NCBI RefSeq assembly: GCF_014836495.1
Contig: NZ_JACSQT010000002.1
Location: 372,001 to 436,000, forward strand
Origin: Cytobacillus stercorigallinarum
Lineage (GTDB): Bacteria; Bacillota; Bacilli; Bacillales; Cytobacillaceae
Direction: 5' to 3'
Length of the DNA stretch: 64,000 nt
Every line of letters starts with the position of its first letter. Position 1 is the stretch's first letter. Positions 18,031-28,173 of the stretch are shown piece by piece. Made by a program: the position numbers and the translations under genes. The notes below the pieces were generated by a model. It saw only the letters and a program-made list of their open reading frames with translations, was not told where the DNA came from and ran no database searches.

Positions 18031-18759
18031 TTAGTTAATCCGTTTTCTAAGAACATGGAAGCTAAACTTGTCTGCTCTAAAATAGTTAACCGAGAGAAGT
18101 AATGGCTCGTCTTGTTCAGTGTAATGCATTTGCTTAAGAACAAGTAGAGCTGTCTCAGGACTACAGTCTAAAATAGGTGAGACCTTCTCATGATAACCAA
18201 TCGGTTCAATTTCAGAGACCGCATATGTAATTCTTCTGCCTGTTTTTTCTTCCAAATTTTCGAAAATAGATTCTTTTTCCCAAGAGATAGAGTCTGGAAT
18301 ATGCTTCGCCAACATTTTATCCAAGCAATGAACTACAGGTTCACCATTTGCTGTTCTTACCCGTTCTACTACTAAGATTTCTTCATCTGCTGAACAGGAA
18401 AAAAGTCTGGTATCTTCCTCGCTCGGACATTGCGTCTCTGAGCTAAGGAATATAGTCCCAGGTTGCATTCCTGCTTGGGTAATCATATTAGTGATACTAT
18501 TTAACTGTTCAATTCCTGATGTAAATAACGGCTTTGTATTTACAAACGTGCCTACACCGTGCCTACGAATAATGACATTTTCTTCTTCTAATATTCTTAA
18601 CGCCTCTCTTAACGTCGCACGACTGACACCTAATTGTTTCGCAAGATCAAATTCAGAAGGTAATTTTTCTCTCTCTTTATAAATACCTTTATCAATATCT
18701 TGCTTCAAACGATCAATCACTTGTAAATACAAATGGCGGCTATCTGACTTAATAGACAT
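18031..18759 (-). CDS. ymfC: GntR/HutC-family transcriptional regulator (YmfC)
   Basis: Repressor-type regulator with an N-terminal winged helix (about 5-70; [20 protein letters not shown] is the recognition region) and a C-terminal UTRA ligand-binding domain. 242 residues from ATG 18759, which follows GGAGGAGCACAGC; a TTG five codons upstream overlaps that site. It precedes the nucleoside-binding lipoprotein gene directly. An 8+2+8 palindrome 31 bp upstream is a good candidate for an autoregulatory operator. Ligand unknown; a nucleoside or sugar derivative is a reasonable guess from the neighbours. Confidence 0.9.
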   Translation of the reverse strand: MSIKSDSRHLYLQVIDRLKQDIDKGIYKEREKLPSEFDLAKQLGVSRATLREALRILEEENVIIRRHGVGTFVNTKPLFTSGIEQLNSITNMITQAGMQPGTIFLSSETQCPSEEDTRLFSCSADEEILVVERVRTANGEPVVHCLDKMLAKHIPDSISWEKESIFENLEEKTGRRITYAVSEIEPIGYHEKVSPILDCSPETALLVLKQMHYTEQDEPLLLSVNYFRADKFSFHVLRKRIN

Positions 18760-18789
18760 GCTGTGCTCCTCCAAATCAAAAATCTCAAG

Positions 18790-18807
18790 ACATCAGACAT
18801 CTGATGT
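18790..18807 (-). promoter_or_regulatory. Palindromic operator candidate of ymfC
   Basis: ACATCAGA-TG-TCTGATGT on the minus strand, a perfect 8+2+8 inverted repeat 31 bp upstream of the ymfC start, downstream of an AT-rich candidate -10. Size and symmetry suit a GntR dimer. Confidence 0.6.
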
Positions 18808-19020
18808 TCAATCATCTCTACTAATCGAAAATAATATAACATTTTTCTAAATATAAAGAAACATATTTTTCAAAAAATGTCGAAAAAGATAGTGAAAAAA
18901 GTGAATATTTTTCACATTTGTTGACTCGTAGTTGATGTCTCAAAGAGTTTTATTTATTTATTTCTCTTTATTTATAGGCCTCTTATGTTAAAACCAATTG
19001 CTACTAAAATAGAAACCTCT

Positions 19021-19066
19021 AAAAAAGAATAGGTCATATTTATAATAAATATTAACCTATTCTTTG
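19021..19066 (-). terminator. Terminator after spoIIIE
   Basis: Stem AAAGAATAGGT / ACCTATTCTTT extended by AT pairs, followed by TTTTTTAG. Confidence 0.85.
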
Positions 19067-19115
19067 TACATACTTTCTTTCAATTGTTGACTAAAGCTGT
19101 GTGGAAAATATATTT

Positions 19116-21452
19116 TTAAGAAGATGCCTCATCGACACTTTGGCTGACGAGTACTGTTCTTGGTTTACTTCCCTCATAAGGCCCAACGATCCCCCGTAAT
19201 TCCATTTCATCAATTAGTCTCGCTGCTCGCGTATAACCGATACGGAACCTTCTTTGCAGCATCGAAACAGAAGCTGTTTGCATTTCAATGACAAGCTCAA
19301 CTGCTTCATCATATAGCTTGTCATCCACTTCACTTGTTTGTGCATCTGGTAAATCATCGGGAATCATTTCTTCTTGATATTGCGCTTTTTGCTGCCCAAT
19401 GACAAAATCAACAATTTCTTCTACTTCATCATCTGATAAAAATGCACCTTGTACCCGAATAGGTTTTGATGCCCCGACTGGCATAAATAACATATCGCCT
19501 CTTCCTAATAACTTCTCTGCCCCGCCCATGTCTAAAATCGTCCGTGAATCCGTCATAGAAGAAACAGCAAACGCAATTCTTGATGGAATATTTGCTTTAA
19601 TCACCCCGGTAATGACATCGACTGAAGGGCGTTGAGTGGCAATGATAAGATGAATACCAGCTGCCCTAGCCATTTGAGCTAATCTAGTGATTGCATCCTC
19701 AACATCCGATGAAGCAACCATCATTAAATCCGCTAACTCATCAACAATAACAACAATGTAAGGGAGTAGGGGCTGCTTAGCTTCCTCTAATTTATTTTGC
19801 CTTTTAATATATTCATTATAACCTTCTATATTCCTTGTGCCTGTATGGGAGAATAATTCATATCTTCTCTCCATTTCGCTTACAACCTTTTTCAATGCTT
19901 GAGAAGCTTTTTTAGCGTTTGTCACAACTGGCGCTAATAGATGCGGAACCCCATTATACACATTAAGTTCTACCATTTTGGGGTCAATCATCATTAATTT
20001 TACTTCATGAGGTTTCGCTCTCATTAAAATACTAGTAATAATACCATTAATACAAACACTTTTCCCACTGCCAGTCGCTCCCGCAACGAGCAAATGCGGC
20101 ATTTTATTCAACTCTGCTGTGACAGCTTCGCCAGTAATATCTCTTCCTAAACCGATTAATAGTTTTGAATCATTGCGATCTTTACCTTTAGGTTCAATGA
20201 CTTCTCTTAAGGAAACCATCGCTACTTCAGAATTCGGTACCTCTATCCCAATAGCTGACTTCCCTGGAATTGGTGCTTCAATCCGAATATCTTTTGCTGC
20301 TAAAGCAAGTGCTAAGTCATCACTTAAGCTAACAATTTTACTTACTTTCACACCTACATCAGGATGCACTTCATATTTGGTTACTGCCGGTCCAAGATGG
20401 ACTTGGGTTACTTTAGCTTTGACACCAAAGCTTTGGAAGGTTCTCTCAAGCTTTGCTGCATTATCATGTATGAGTTTATATTCACCACTTTGATCGGTAT
20501 GATTAGGTGCCTTTAATAATTTCATTGGTGGTAGTTTATAATCTTTATTTTCCACTTCTGTAAAAGTAATCGGCGGTACAGTCTCATCTTGTTGCTCTTC
20601 TTCCTCCGGTTGACTCTCACTTATCCCTTGGATCGGCACCGTAACATCTTGCTCTTGGTCATAAGCATTTTGAGAAAAACTAGAAATAATTGGTTCTTCT
20701 GGTGTGTTGTCTTTATCCACTTCTTCTGAATTGTTATGAATCGTTATTGCCGGCTCTTCTTGGTTTTCTTTACTTCTTCTTGTACGAGGTTTCGCATTGC
20801 GTTTATTTTTCTTACTTATCCAACCTTTTACATCTTCAACAAAGGCCAGCCATTGTTTTTTTAGAAATTGAGCAAATGAAATGGTCATATCTCCCACCGC
20901 TGGACCAAAAGTTTTTCCCGTAATTAATATAATTCCTACGATGATCAAAAGGAATGCAATAATTTTTGAGCCGGCTTCATCAAATAAATAATAGAAAACG
21001 GCAAACATTAATGCTCCAATCATGCCCCCACCTAAGTCTGAAGTGCTCGCCTGATTCGTCACCTCACTCCAATAGAGACGCCATGTATTCATTATTACAC
21101 TTGGATCGGTAAATGCTCCCCCATTTGAGAGTAATTCAAATAACATTACATGACTTAATAAAAGAAGTGCACTAATGATGAAGTATAAGCCCACTAATTT
21201 CATATGAAAGAGATCAGGTCTCTCTCTTTTCCACATTAAAAAGCCTGCATATATGACTAATCCAATTAAACAAAGCATGTACCATTCTCCGGTAAAAAAC
21301 CGGAAAAAGAGTACGATTGCTCCACCTACTGCGCCTAATTTCGCTATAGCAATCACGGCTAATGCGAGCATCACAAGGGCAGTTAATTCATATTTTAAAG
21401 TTTGTCTCACTTGTTGCTTTTTTCGCGTTTTACGTTTCTTTTTTTTCGCCAT
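19116..21452 (-). CDS. spoIIIE: DNA translocase SpoIIIE/FtsK
   Basis: Membrane-anchored DNA pump that moves the chromosome through the sporulation septum and clears trapped DNA at division. 778 residues (B. subtilis 787). Visible: basic N terminus, four membrane helices (about 20-170), an acidic Q/E-rich linker (about 220-300), the motor with Walker [11 protein letters not shown] and Walker [12 protein letters not shown], the Fts[16 protein letters not shown] segment, and a C-terminal gamma winged-helix domain ([18 protein letters not shown]) that reads chromosome polarity sequences. Start ATG 21452 follows AGGTGATAAA; the twelve-codon upstream extension has no binding site. Its place after ylzJ matches spoIIIE rather than the paralogue sftA. 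Confidence 0.96.
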   Translation of the reverse strand: MAKKKKRKTRKKQQVRQTLKYELTALVMLALAVIAIAKLGAVGGAIVLFFRFFTGEWYMLCLIGLVIYAGFLMWKRERPDLFHMKLVGLYFIISALLLLSHVMLFELLSNGGAFTDPSVIMNTWRLYWSEVTNQASTSDLGGGMIGALMFAVFYYLFDEAGSKIIAFLLIIVGIILITGKTFGPAVGDMTISFAQFLKKQWLAFVEDVKGWISKKNKRNAKPRTRRSKENQEEPAITIHNNSEEVDKDNTPEEPIISSFSQNAYDQEQDVTVPIQGISESQPEEEEQQDETVPPITFTEVENKDYKLPPMKLLKAPNHTDQSGEYKLIHDNAAKLERTFQSFGVKAKVTQVHLGPAVTKYEVHPDVGVKVSKIVSLSDDLALALAAKDIRIEAPIPGKSAIGIEVPNSEVAMVSLREVIEPKGKDRNDSKLLIGLGRDITGEAVTAELNKMPHLLVAGATGSGKSVCINGIITSILMRAKPHEVKLMMIDPKMVELNVYNGVPHLLAPVVTNAKKASQALKKVVSEMERRYELFSHTGTRNIEGYNEYIKRQNKLEEAKQPLLPYIVVIVDELADLMMVASSDVEDAITRLAQMARAAGIHLIIATQRPSVDVITGVIKANIPSRIAFAVSSMTDSRTILDMGGAEKLLGRGDMLFMPVGASKPIRVQGAFLSDDEVEEIVDFVIGQQKAQYQEEMIPDDLPDAQTSEVDDKLYDEAVELVIEMQTASVSMLQRRFRIGYTRAARLIDEMELRGIVGPYEGSKPRTVLVSQSVDEASS

Positions 21453-21487
21453 TTTATCACCTGATTTATAAGTACTTGAATGATGCA

Positions 21488-21521
21488 TGAAAGAAGAGAG
21501 CAGCCTTTAGGTGGCTGCTCT
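21488..21521 (-). terminator. Terminator after ylzJ
   Basis: Perfect eight-pair stem GAGCAGCC / GGCTGCTC, seven-base loop, followed by TCTTCTTTC. Located between ylzJ and spoIIIE. Confidence 0.75.
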
Positions 21522-21564
21522 ACGTATGTTCATTTATTATAGCATAATTTCATCCAACATTTGC

Positions 21565-21777
21565 TTAACTGAGGGTGATTTTTACTCCAGGTCCAATATT
21601 TTCATTCATGAAATCATTTGGGTCTGTACTCATAACTTGAATGACACGATATTCAGATCCACTAGTTAATTCCACTAGTAATGGGACACCTTCAAAGTTA
21701 ACCACTTTTTGTTTCGCAAATTCAGATGGATCAGCTTGGTATATCCATTCATTTGGCATAGATGTATATAATATCAT
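21565..21777 (-). CDS. ylzJ: YlzJ-like protein
   Basis: Small (70 residues) conserved Bacillaceae protein with start [14 protein letters not shown] and a beta-rich composition; no membrane segment. Its start overlaps the tepA stop by 4 bp (ATGA), so it is translationally coupled to tepA and the order tepA-ylzJ-spoIIIE is that of B. subtilis. Function unknown; the family has no catalytic motif I can recognise. Confidence 0.88.
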   Translation of the reverse strand: MILYTSMPNEWIYQADPSEFAKQKVVNFEGVPLLVELTSGSEYRVIQVMSTDPNDFMNENIGPGVKITLS

Positions 21778-22508
21778 TGCACAAGCCCCTCCTGATTTTC
21801 ATTGTTTTCAATTAACTCCTCAAGTTTTTTTAATGCCGGACCAATGCCCCCAACCTCATTAATTAAACCAAATTCTACAGCATCAGCACCAATGACGTTC
21901 GTACCAATATCTCTTGTCAAATTTCCTTTAGCAAACATTAAGTCTTTAAACTTCTCTTCAGAAATATGAGAGTGCTTTGTTACAAAGTTTATGACACGTT
22001 CTTGCATTTTATCTAAATACTCAAAAGTCTGTGGTACGCCAATTACTAAGCCTGTCAACCGAATGGGGTGAATGGTCATCGTTGCTGATTCAGCTATATA
22101 AGCATAATCACATGATACGGCTATTGGAACACCTATTGAGTGCCCACCACCTAGTACGATTGAAACGGTAGGCTTTGACAATGATGCTAACATCTCAGCA
22201 AGTGCTAACCCTGCTTCAACATCTCCGCCGACCGTATTTAATATTACTAACAAGCCTTCTATTTTTGGATTTTGTTCAATGGCTACAATCTGAGGAATAA
22301 GATGTTCATATTTTGTTGTCTTATTTTGTGGTGGTAGTTGTAAATGCCCTTCTATTTGTCCAACAATTGTCAAACAATGAATTTTAGAATCTTGAGATAG
22401 TTGCGGTACATTTGTTTGACCTAATTGCTGTATTTTTTCCATTAAAGGCGATTGCTTATCTTCTTTCGGTTGTTGCTCTTGATCATTCCCATTCATTTCA
22501 AAATCCAT
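21774..22508 (-). CDS. tepA: ClpP-like translocation-enhancing protein TepA
   Basis: Cytosolic ClpP/crotonase-fold serine peptidase; in B. subtilis TepA was reported to help protein export and to degrade the spore-protective SASP proteins at germination. 244 residues. Signature parts: [10 protein letters not shown] (oxyanion strand, about 91-100), catalytic-site serine S124 in GGGHSIGVP, and histidine H147 in MTIHPIR. The N-terminal 30 residues are polar and rich in Q and E. Start ATG with GAAGGGAGAAGACTT upstream. Likely co-transcribed with ylzJ. Confidence 0.92.
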   Translation of the reverse strand: MDFEMNGNDQEQQPKEDKQSPLMEKIQQLGQTNVPQLSQDSKIHCLTIVGQIEGHLQLPPQNKTTKYEHLIPQIVAIEQNPKIEGLLVILNTVGGDVEAGLALAEMLASLSKPTVSIVLGGGHSIGVPIAVSCDYAYIAESATMTIHPIRLTGLVIGVPQTFEYLDKMQERVINFVTKHSHISEEKFKDLMFAKGNLTRDIGTNVIGADAVEFGLINEVGGIGPALKKLEELIENNENQEGLVQ

Positions 22509-22611
22509 AAGTCTTCTCCCTTCAAACTTTTATATATTTAGTATGAGACAGGGATGGGATTTTCATTCTACTTATGCTTTTCGAATCGGTTTTATCAATT
22601 ATCGTAAGAAG

Positions 22612-22648
22612 AATAAAAGCAGGCAATTACAAATACGTAATTACCTGC
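22612..22648 (-). terminator. Terminator after rnjB
   Basis: Stem GCAGG-AATTAC / GTAATT-CCTGC (one mismatch) with a GTATTT loop and TTTTATTCTT behind it, directly after the rnjB stop. The T-run on the other side would also serve plus-strand transcripts. Confidence 0.8.
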
Positions 22649-22654
22649 CTTTTT

Positions 22655-24319
22655 TTAGGATTCCATTATTATCGGTAAGATCATCGGACGACGTTTTGTT
22701 TTATCAAATAAGAACTGATTGAGACCTTCTCTCATATCTTGCTTGATACCTGACCAGTCAAAAGCTTCTTTCGATAGTTTTGCTTCAACAATTTCTTTTA
22801 CCAACTTGCTTGCATCTGCTAATAATTCTTCAGACTCTCGAACATACACAAAGCCTCTTGTAATAATTTCTGGCCCGGCTGAAATAATTTTTTGTTTTTT
22901 GTTTAATGTAACAACTACGAGTAATATCCCATCTTGAGATAATAATTTTCGATCTCTAAGAACAATATTACCGACATCACCTACACCACTGCCATCAATT
23001 AATACATGTCCAGTTGGTATTTTACCCACATTTTTCATTGTTCCTTTAGCTATCTCATATAATTCTCCCTTTTCAGGAATAAAAATAGCTTCACTATCCA
23101 TACCAGTCGATTCGGCTACCTTCGCATGCGCTTTTAACATTCTGTATTCTCCATGAACAGGAAAGAAATATCTCGGATTCATCAAATTAATCATGAATTT
23201 AAGTTCTTCTTTACTACCATGGCTAGATGTATTAAAACTTCCTTTTCCTGATACCACATGAGCTCCGCTTCGGAACAATACATCAACTGTTTTTGATAAA
23301 TAAACTTCCGATCCTCTTAAAGGAGTAGCGAAGAATATAACATAATCTCCAGATTGAATATGCACTTGACGGTGGGAGTTTTTCGCCATCTTATACAGCG
23401 CATCAATTGGGTCTCCTTGCGTACCTGTCACTAAATAAATGATTTCTTCATCTGCCAAGTTTTTCACATCATTCATAGAGACCATTATGTCTTCATATAC
23501 GTCTAAAAACCCTAGTCTGATGGCGATATCATATATTTTTTGTAAGCTTCTTCCAACAATGGCTACCTTTCGGTTGGACTGTTTTGCAGCGTCAAATACT
23601 TGTTGAATCCTTATTAACTCTGACGCAAATGTAGCGACTACGACTCTTCCTTTCGCTTGATAAAAATGCTTCACTAAATCATCTAATACTTCCGCTTCAG
23701 ATTTTGTATAGCCAGGCTTTTCTGCTTCTGTACTATCAGATAATAAGCACAAAACGCCATTTTCTCCAATTTTAGCCATCTTTCCAATTTCGGCTTTATA
23801 AAGGGGTCCTGCCGCTTGATCAAATTTGAAATCTCCAGTATAGACGATACTGCCTTGTGACGTATGAATACAAACCCCTACACTGTCGGGGATGCTATGG
23901 TTTGTTTTAAAAAATGAAATTTCACAATGATCAAAGTGAAGTTCGGTATCACTATGTATTTCCACGAGTTCAGCTTTCCCTTTAAATCCTTGCTCTTTCA
24001 TTTTTGCTTTTGCTAACGCAATCGTAAGCTTAGTTCCGTATACCGGTACCTCAATCTGACGTAGCAAATAAGATAATGCACCGATATGATCCTCATGTCC
24101 GTGGGTTAAAAATACTCCTTGCACACGATCTTTTTGTTGAATAAGATAGGTGAAATCTGGAATAACCGTATCAATTCCTAGCATTTCGTTCTCTGGAAGC
24201 ATTAAACCTGCGTCGATAACGAAAATATCATCATCAACTTCAATTATATACATATTTTTTCCTAATTCACCAACTCCACCTAGAGCTGCTAACTTGATGC
24301 TTTCATTCTGTCTTTTCAC
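22655..24319 (-). CDS. rnjB: Ribonuclease J2
   Basis: Beta-CASP metallo-beta-lactamase RNase of the RNase J family (endonuclease and 5'-3' exonuclease; forms a J1/J2 complex). 554 residues (B. subtilis 555). The zinc motif HGHEDH occupies 73-78; further ligands are seen in TNHSIPDSVG, YTGDFKFDQ and FPVHGEYRML. Start GTG 24319, eight bases after AGGAGG. I call J2 rather than J1 because of context (dapA-rnjB-tepA); J1 is elsewhere in Bacillus genomes. Its own promoter lies upstream, so it is separate from dapA. Confidence 0.92.
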   Translation of the reverse strand: MKRQNESIKLAALGGVGELGKNMYIIEVDDDIFVIDAGLMLPENEMLGIDTVIPDFTYLIQQKDRVQGVFLTHGHEDHIGALSYLLRQIEVPVYGTKLTIALAKAKMKEQGFKGKAELVEIHSDTELHFDHCEISFFKTNHSIPDSVGVCIHTSQGSIVYTGDFKFDQAAGPLYKAEIGKMAKIGENGVLCLLSDSTEAEKPGYTKSEAEVLDDLVKHFYQAKGRVVVATFASELIRIQQVFDAAKQSNRKVAIVGRSLQKIYDIAIRLGFLDVYEDIMVSMNDVKNLADEEIIYLVTGTQGDPIDALYKMAKNSHRQVHIQSGDYVIFFATPLRGSEVYLSKTVDVLFRSGAHVVSGKGSFNTSSHGSKEELKFMINLMNPRYFFPVHGEYRMLKAHAKVAESTGMDSEAIFIPEKGELYEIAKGTMKNVGKIPTGHVLIDGSGVGDVGNIVLRDRKLLSQDGILLVVVTLNKKQKIISAGPEIITRGFVYVRESEELLADASKLVKEIVEAKLSKEAFDWSGIKQDMREGLNQFLFDKTKRRPMILPIIMES

Positions 24320-24368
24320 TTATGTATCCTCCTATAGTTCATTCACCCGATCAAAATCAGTTATTCCC

Positions 24369-24398
24369 ATTATACTTTAACTAAGAAAATAATAACAA
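24369..24398 (-). promoter_or_regulatory. Sigma-A promoter of rnjB
   Basis: Consensus TATAAT (24369-24374) with TTGTTA 18 bases upstream (24393-24398) on the minus strand; leader about 45 nt. Confidence 0.6.
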
Positions 24399-24647
24399 CC
24401 AAATTTATGCATTTTTGCGGTTATAAAGCAATTTATCCAGTTAAATTAGGTTTAAACATATTAGTGACGATAGAGGATGAAAGCTTTCTCTAATAGGGAT
24501 AATTATTCACAATAGGAAAATCTAGTGGTTATTTAAAGAAGTGATGAAGGTTATAAGAAATGAAAAGGCTAAGGAAAACTGAGCTAATTATGTTTGGTCA
24601 CTATTTTTTATTTTTTTTACGAAGAGCCCCTCTTTTCTCTCACGACA

Positions 24648-24700
24648 AAAAAACCTGAACAATACAAACCCGAAAGTGGGGAATGATCGTTCAGATTTTT
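24648..24700 (-). terminator. Terminator after dapA
   Basis: Stem AAAAAATCTGAAC / GTTCAGGTTTTTT with an inner CCCCAC / GGG hairpin, ending in a run of seven Ts. Confidence 0.8.
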
Positions 24701-24703
24701 TGC

Positions 24704-25573
24704 TTACTTTTTAATAATGGCAATCAGTGTGGCTCGTTCTTGTTCAGAGAGTGGTACCATTGGTAATCGCACAGAACCGACATCAAGACCTTTGACCTGC
24801 AAAGCTGTTTTAACTGGTACAGGACTTGGGGCTGCAAACATCGCTTCCATAATTGGTAGTAAGGATTGATGCAATTTTGCTGCCTCTTGATAGTGTCCAT
24901 CTAAAAATGCTTGCACCATTTCTTGAATTTCAGAGCCGATTATATGTGAGGCCACGGATACGACACCAGCTCCACCAATGGATAATACAGGTAGAGCGAT
25001 ACCGTCATCGCCACTATATAATAAGAAATCATCATCTGTTTCAGCGATAATCTTCGTCATTGCATTAAGATCACCACTCGCTTCTTTCACAGCGACAATA
25101 TTTTCAATCTTGGAAAGTTCGATAATTGTTTCTGGTGTGATATTAACAGATGATCGACCTGGGATATTATATAACATAACAGGTAAATTTGTACTTGCGG
25201 CGATCGCTTTAAAATGTTCATATAAACCTGCTTGGTTTGGCTTATTATAATAAGGAGCAACTAACATAATGGCATCTACACCAATTTCTGTTGCCTTCTT
25301 CGTTAATTCAATGGATGAATAAGTATTATTGCTACCTGTACCAGCAATAACCGGCACGCGACCATCCGTTACCTTAACTACATGTTTAAATAATGCGAGT
25401 TTTTCTTCTTTCGTTAACGTTGGTGATTCGCCTGTCGTTCCAGCAACAACAAGGGAATCTGTCCCATTCTCAATCAAATGATTGATTAACTGAGTTGTCT
25501 TCGCAAAATCAATATGTCCATTAATATCAAATGGCGTAACCATTGCTGTTGAAACTCTTCCGAATAAAACCAT
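24704..25573 (-). CDS. dapA: 4-hydroxy-tetrahydrodipicolinate synthase
   Basis: Condenses pyruvate with aspartate semialdehyde, the first step of the lysine/diaminopimelate branch; its product also feeds dipicolinate synthase. 289 residues forming a TIM barrel: Schiff-base lysine K163 in VAVKEASGD, proton-relay tyrosine Y135 in LYNIPGR, and the AGTTGES loop (about 44-50). Start ATG with AGAGGTGTAAAA upstream. Last gene of asd-dapG-dapA. No lysine riboswitch is present upstream, which fits the diaminopimelate-regulated dapG context of Bacillus. Confidence 0.97.
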   Translation of the reverse strand: MVLFGRVSTAMVTPFDINGHIDFAKTTQLINHLIENGTDSLVVAGTTGESPTLTKEEKLALFKHVVKVTDGRVPVIAGTGSNNTYSSIELTKKATEIGVDAIMLVAPYYNKPNQAGLYEHFKAIAASTNLPVMLYNIPGRSSVNITPETIIELSKIENIVAVKEASGDLNAMTKIIAETDDDFLLYSGDDGIALPVLSIGGAGVVSVASHIIGSEIQEMVQAFLDGHYQEAAKLHQSLLPIMEAMFAAPSPVPVKTALQVKGLDVGSVRLPMVPLSEQERATLIAIIKK

Positions 25574-25599
25574 TTTTACACCTCTTTTTAAATAATCAC

Positions 25600-26832
25600 T
25601 TATATCATTTCTACTTGATCTTTTTCTAAATGAAAGGCATCATGGAGTGCATTGACTGCTTTCGGTAAATCTTCTTGTTCAACTAAAACCCAAATCGTCG
25701 TATGGCTATCTGCTGATTGCATAATTCTAATGCCTTGTTCCGAAAGTGCTGTTACAATTTTAGAGGCAACACCAGGAACCCCTTGCATACCTGCACCGAC
25801 CACTGAAACCTTCGCACAGCCTCTTTCCACTTTTGGATCATGACCTAATCCATTTAAAATTTGAATCGCTTGATCCGTCATTTCCTCGGTCACTGTATAC
25901 GTTACGCCATGTGGATAAATATTAATGAAATCAACACTAATGCCTTCTTTGGCCATTGCCTTAAAAACCTCTGATTGGAGGTCATACTGATTTTCTTTAG
26001 CAACCACTTTAATTTGCGTAATATTTGCTACATGGGCAATCCCGGTAACCGGTCTTTCTTTTATATCTGTTCCTCTACTTTGTTTAGTAACAGCCGTAAC
26101 TAGTGTACCTAAACCGTCTGTATAGGTGGAACGGATACGAATAGGAATTTTCGATTGCATCGCGATTTCAACTGCTCGTGGGTGAATAACCTTTGCACCT
26201 TGATACGCCATATTGCAAACTTCTGTATAAGTCACGACATCCAAAGAACGTGCATTCTGTGCAATGCGCGGATCAGCTGTCATAATTCCTTCAACATCTG
26301 TGAATATATCAATCCACTCCGCATTAAGGGCAGAACCTAGCGCTGCTGCTGAAGTATCACTACCTCCACGTCCAATTGTTGTTGTATCACCGTTTCTAGC
26401 TGATCCTTGAAAACCTGCAACGACAACAACATCATGTAATTCTAACTCATTTTTTAAACGTTCACATTTCATATCAATAATTTTCGCATTCATATGATCA
26501 TGATTTGTACGAAAACCAGCTTGCGCACCTGTTAAAGCGGTTGCTGTTAGTTCGTTTTCTAAAAGCATATTTGTAAATACAACACTTGAAATAACTTCTC
26601 CACAAGATAGTAATAGATCTGTCTCACGTTTATTGATTTTGGCAAGGGGCGCACCAACGAGTGATAATAACGTGTCTGTTGCATAAGGGTCTCCCTTTCT
26701 TCCCATTGCAGAAACAACGACTACCACTTTGAACCCTTCTTGAACGGCATTCTTAATATGCCTTAATGCATGACTCCTGCCTTCTTCATTTTTTACCGAT
26801 GTACCGCCAAATTTTTGAACGACGATTTTCAT
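25600..26832 (-). CDS. dapG: Aspartokinase I
   Basis: Phosphorylates aspartate at the head of the lysine, threonine, methionine and diaminopimelate pathways. 410 residues: amino-acid kinase domain starting KIVVQKFGGTSV, with TIGRGGSDTSAAAL and FTDVEGIMTADPR, then two C-terminal ACT domains (about 270-410). Start ATG with GAGGTGTTTAG. Context (asd-dapG-dapA, next to dpaAB) marks it as the diaminopimelate-inhibited isozyme DapG rather than lysC. Confidence 0.95.
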   Translation of the reverse strand: MKIVVQKFGGTSVKNEEGRSHALRHIKNAVQEGFKVVVVVSAMGRKGDPYATDTLLSLVGAPLAKINKRETDLLLSCGEVISSVVFTNMLLENELTATALTGAQAGFRTNHDHMNAKIIDMKCERLKNELELHDVVVVAGFQGSARNGDTTTIGRGGSDTSAAALGSALNAEWIDIFTDVEGIMTADPRIAQNARSLDVVTYTEVCNMAYQGAKVIHPRAVEIAMQSKIPIRIRSTYTDGLGTLVTAVTKQSRGTDIKERPVTGIAHVANITQIKVVAKENQYDLQSEVFKAMAKEGISVDFINIYPHGVTYTVTEEMTDQAIQILNGLGHDPKVERGCAKVSVVGAGMQGVPGVASKIVTALSEQGIRIMQSADSHTTIWVLVEQEDLPKAVNALHDAFHLEKDQVEMI

Positions 26833-26856
26833 CTAAACACCTCGAGTAATTGCAAT

Positions 26857-27906
26857 TTATTTCACTAACTTTAATTTAACAAGACTTTCTGCGATTTGTA
26901 CAGAATTCCAAGCTGCACCTTTTAGTAGATTATCAGAAACGACCCACATATGGAACCCTTTTGCTTCATCTAAGTCATTGCGAATACGACCGACGAACAC
27001 TTCTGATTTACCAACGCAATCAGCTGGCATTGGATAAATTTGATTGTCAGGGTCATCTTGTAGTTCTATACCTGGTGCGTTACTTAATAAAGCTTTTATA
27101 TCCTTTGCGTCGATGCCTTCCTGATCAATCTCAAAATACACAGATTCAGAATGGCCAGTTCCAACGGGCAGACGAACACAAGTTGCAGCTACTGGTAAAG
27201 AAGGCAGATGCATAATTTTTTTCGTTTCATTAATCATTTTCATTTCTTCGAAGGTATAACCGTTATCAACAAACTTATCAATTTGAGGGATAGCATTAAA
27301 AGCGATTTGATAATGTTTTTTATCACCTTTTACTGGCAAAACTTCTGGTGTATATGCTTGATTATCTAAGATCGCTCTTGTTTGCTCCTGCAGTTCATCA
27401 ATAGCTGCTTGCCCTGAACCAGAGACTGCTTGATACGTGGAAACAATCACCTTATTTAAACCGAATGCTTTTCTAATCGGTTCTAGCGCTACAACCATTT
27501 GGATGGTTGAACAATTAGGATTGGCAATGATGCCGTTATGATTATGCAAATCTTCTTCATTTACTTCAGGTACGATGAGTGGTGTATTTTCATCCATACG
27601 GAATGCACTTGTATTATCAACCACAATTGCTCCTCTTTTTACCGCCTCTGGAGCTAATTGCTTGGATACACTTCCTCCTGCACTAAACAAAGCAATATCT
27701 ACACCTTCAAAACTATCAGGTGTAGCTTCTTCTACAGTATATTCCTTACCGTTATATTGAATCTTCTTCCCAGCTGAGCGAGACGAAGATAGTACTTTCA
27801 ACGTTGATATCGGAAAAGCACGCTCTTCCAATGTTTTTAGCATTTGTTCACCTACTGCTCCTGTTGCTCCTACTACAGCTACATGGAAGTCTTTTTTCTC
27901 TGTCAT
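26857..27906 (-). CDS. asd: Aspartate-semialdehyde dehydrogenase
   Basis: NADPH-dependent reduction of aspartyl phosphate to aspartate semialdehyde. 349 residues from ATG 27906 (AAGGAG eight bases upstream; an ATG two codons earlier is too close to it). Rossmann motif [10 protein letters not shown] (about 11-20), catalytic cysteine C132 in ANPNCSTIQ, and substrate-binding [14 protein letters not shown]. It heads asd-dapG-dapA; a terminator and 260 bp separate it from dpaB. Confidence 0.96.
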   Translation of the reverse strand: MTEKKDFHVAVVGATGAVGEQMLKTLEERAFPISTLKVLSSSRSAGKKIQYNGKEYTVEEATPDSFEGVDIALFSAGGSVSKQLAPEAVKRGAIVVDNTSAFRMDENTPLIVPEVNEEDLHNHNGIIANPNCSTIQMVVALEPIRKAFGLNKVIVSTYQAVSGSGQAAIDELQEQTRAILDNQAYTPEVLPVKGDKKHYQIAFNAIPQIDKFVDNGYTFEEMKMINETKKIMHLPSLPVAATCVRLPVGTGHSESVYFEIDQEGIDAKDIKALLSNAPGIELQDDPDNQIYPMPADCVGKSEVFVGRIRNDLDEAKGFHMWVVSDNLLKGAAWNSVQIAESLVKLKLVK

Positions 27907-28077
27907 AACCATTTCTCCTTCCGGCCAACATAATGATTGATATTTTTTTAGTTTACCTTTCAGCTAACAAGCAAGTGAGCGACTAACTGTCAGTCAACTA
28001 TGTGAGCAAGCTAGAGATAGTATACTAAGATTATTTTATATTTTATCATATTCCCGCATTAAAAAATAAAATTTTAT

Positions 28078-28118
28078 GAGAAAAACATGGCTTATCGCCA
28101 AGTCTACTGGCGAAAGCC
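28078..28118 (-). terminator. Terminator after dpaB
   Basis: Stem GGCTT-CGCCA / TGGCG-TAAGCC with one bulge, followed by ATGTTTTTCTC. It partly separates the dipicolinate pair from asd. Confidence 0.75.
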
Positions 28119-28173
28119 GTCGTCTGCTAAAAATATTTTACTTTAACGATAGAAAATATGATAAATTTCGAAC

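Larger units (their letters stand above)
18760..19115. other. Intergenic region spoIIIE-ymfC (356 bp)
   Basis: Contains the spoIIIE terminator (19021-19066), a very AT-rich promoter region (about 18820-18920) and the palindromic operator candidate (18790-18807). No -35/-10 pair there is convincing. No gene seen. Confidence 0.6.
24320..24703. other. Intergenic region dapA-rnjB (384 bp)
   Basis: Contains the dapA terminator (24648-24700) and the rnjB promoter (24369-24398). Between them (24400-24640) I see no gene, riboswitch or repeat. Confidence 0.65.

Noticed and set aside
25574-27906. Lysine riboswitch for dapG/asd
   Set aside because: The gaps upstream of dapA, dapG and asd are too short or lack the conserved L-box features; diaminopimelate control is expected here instead.
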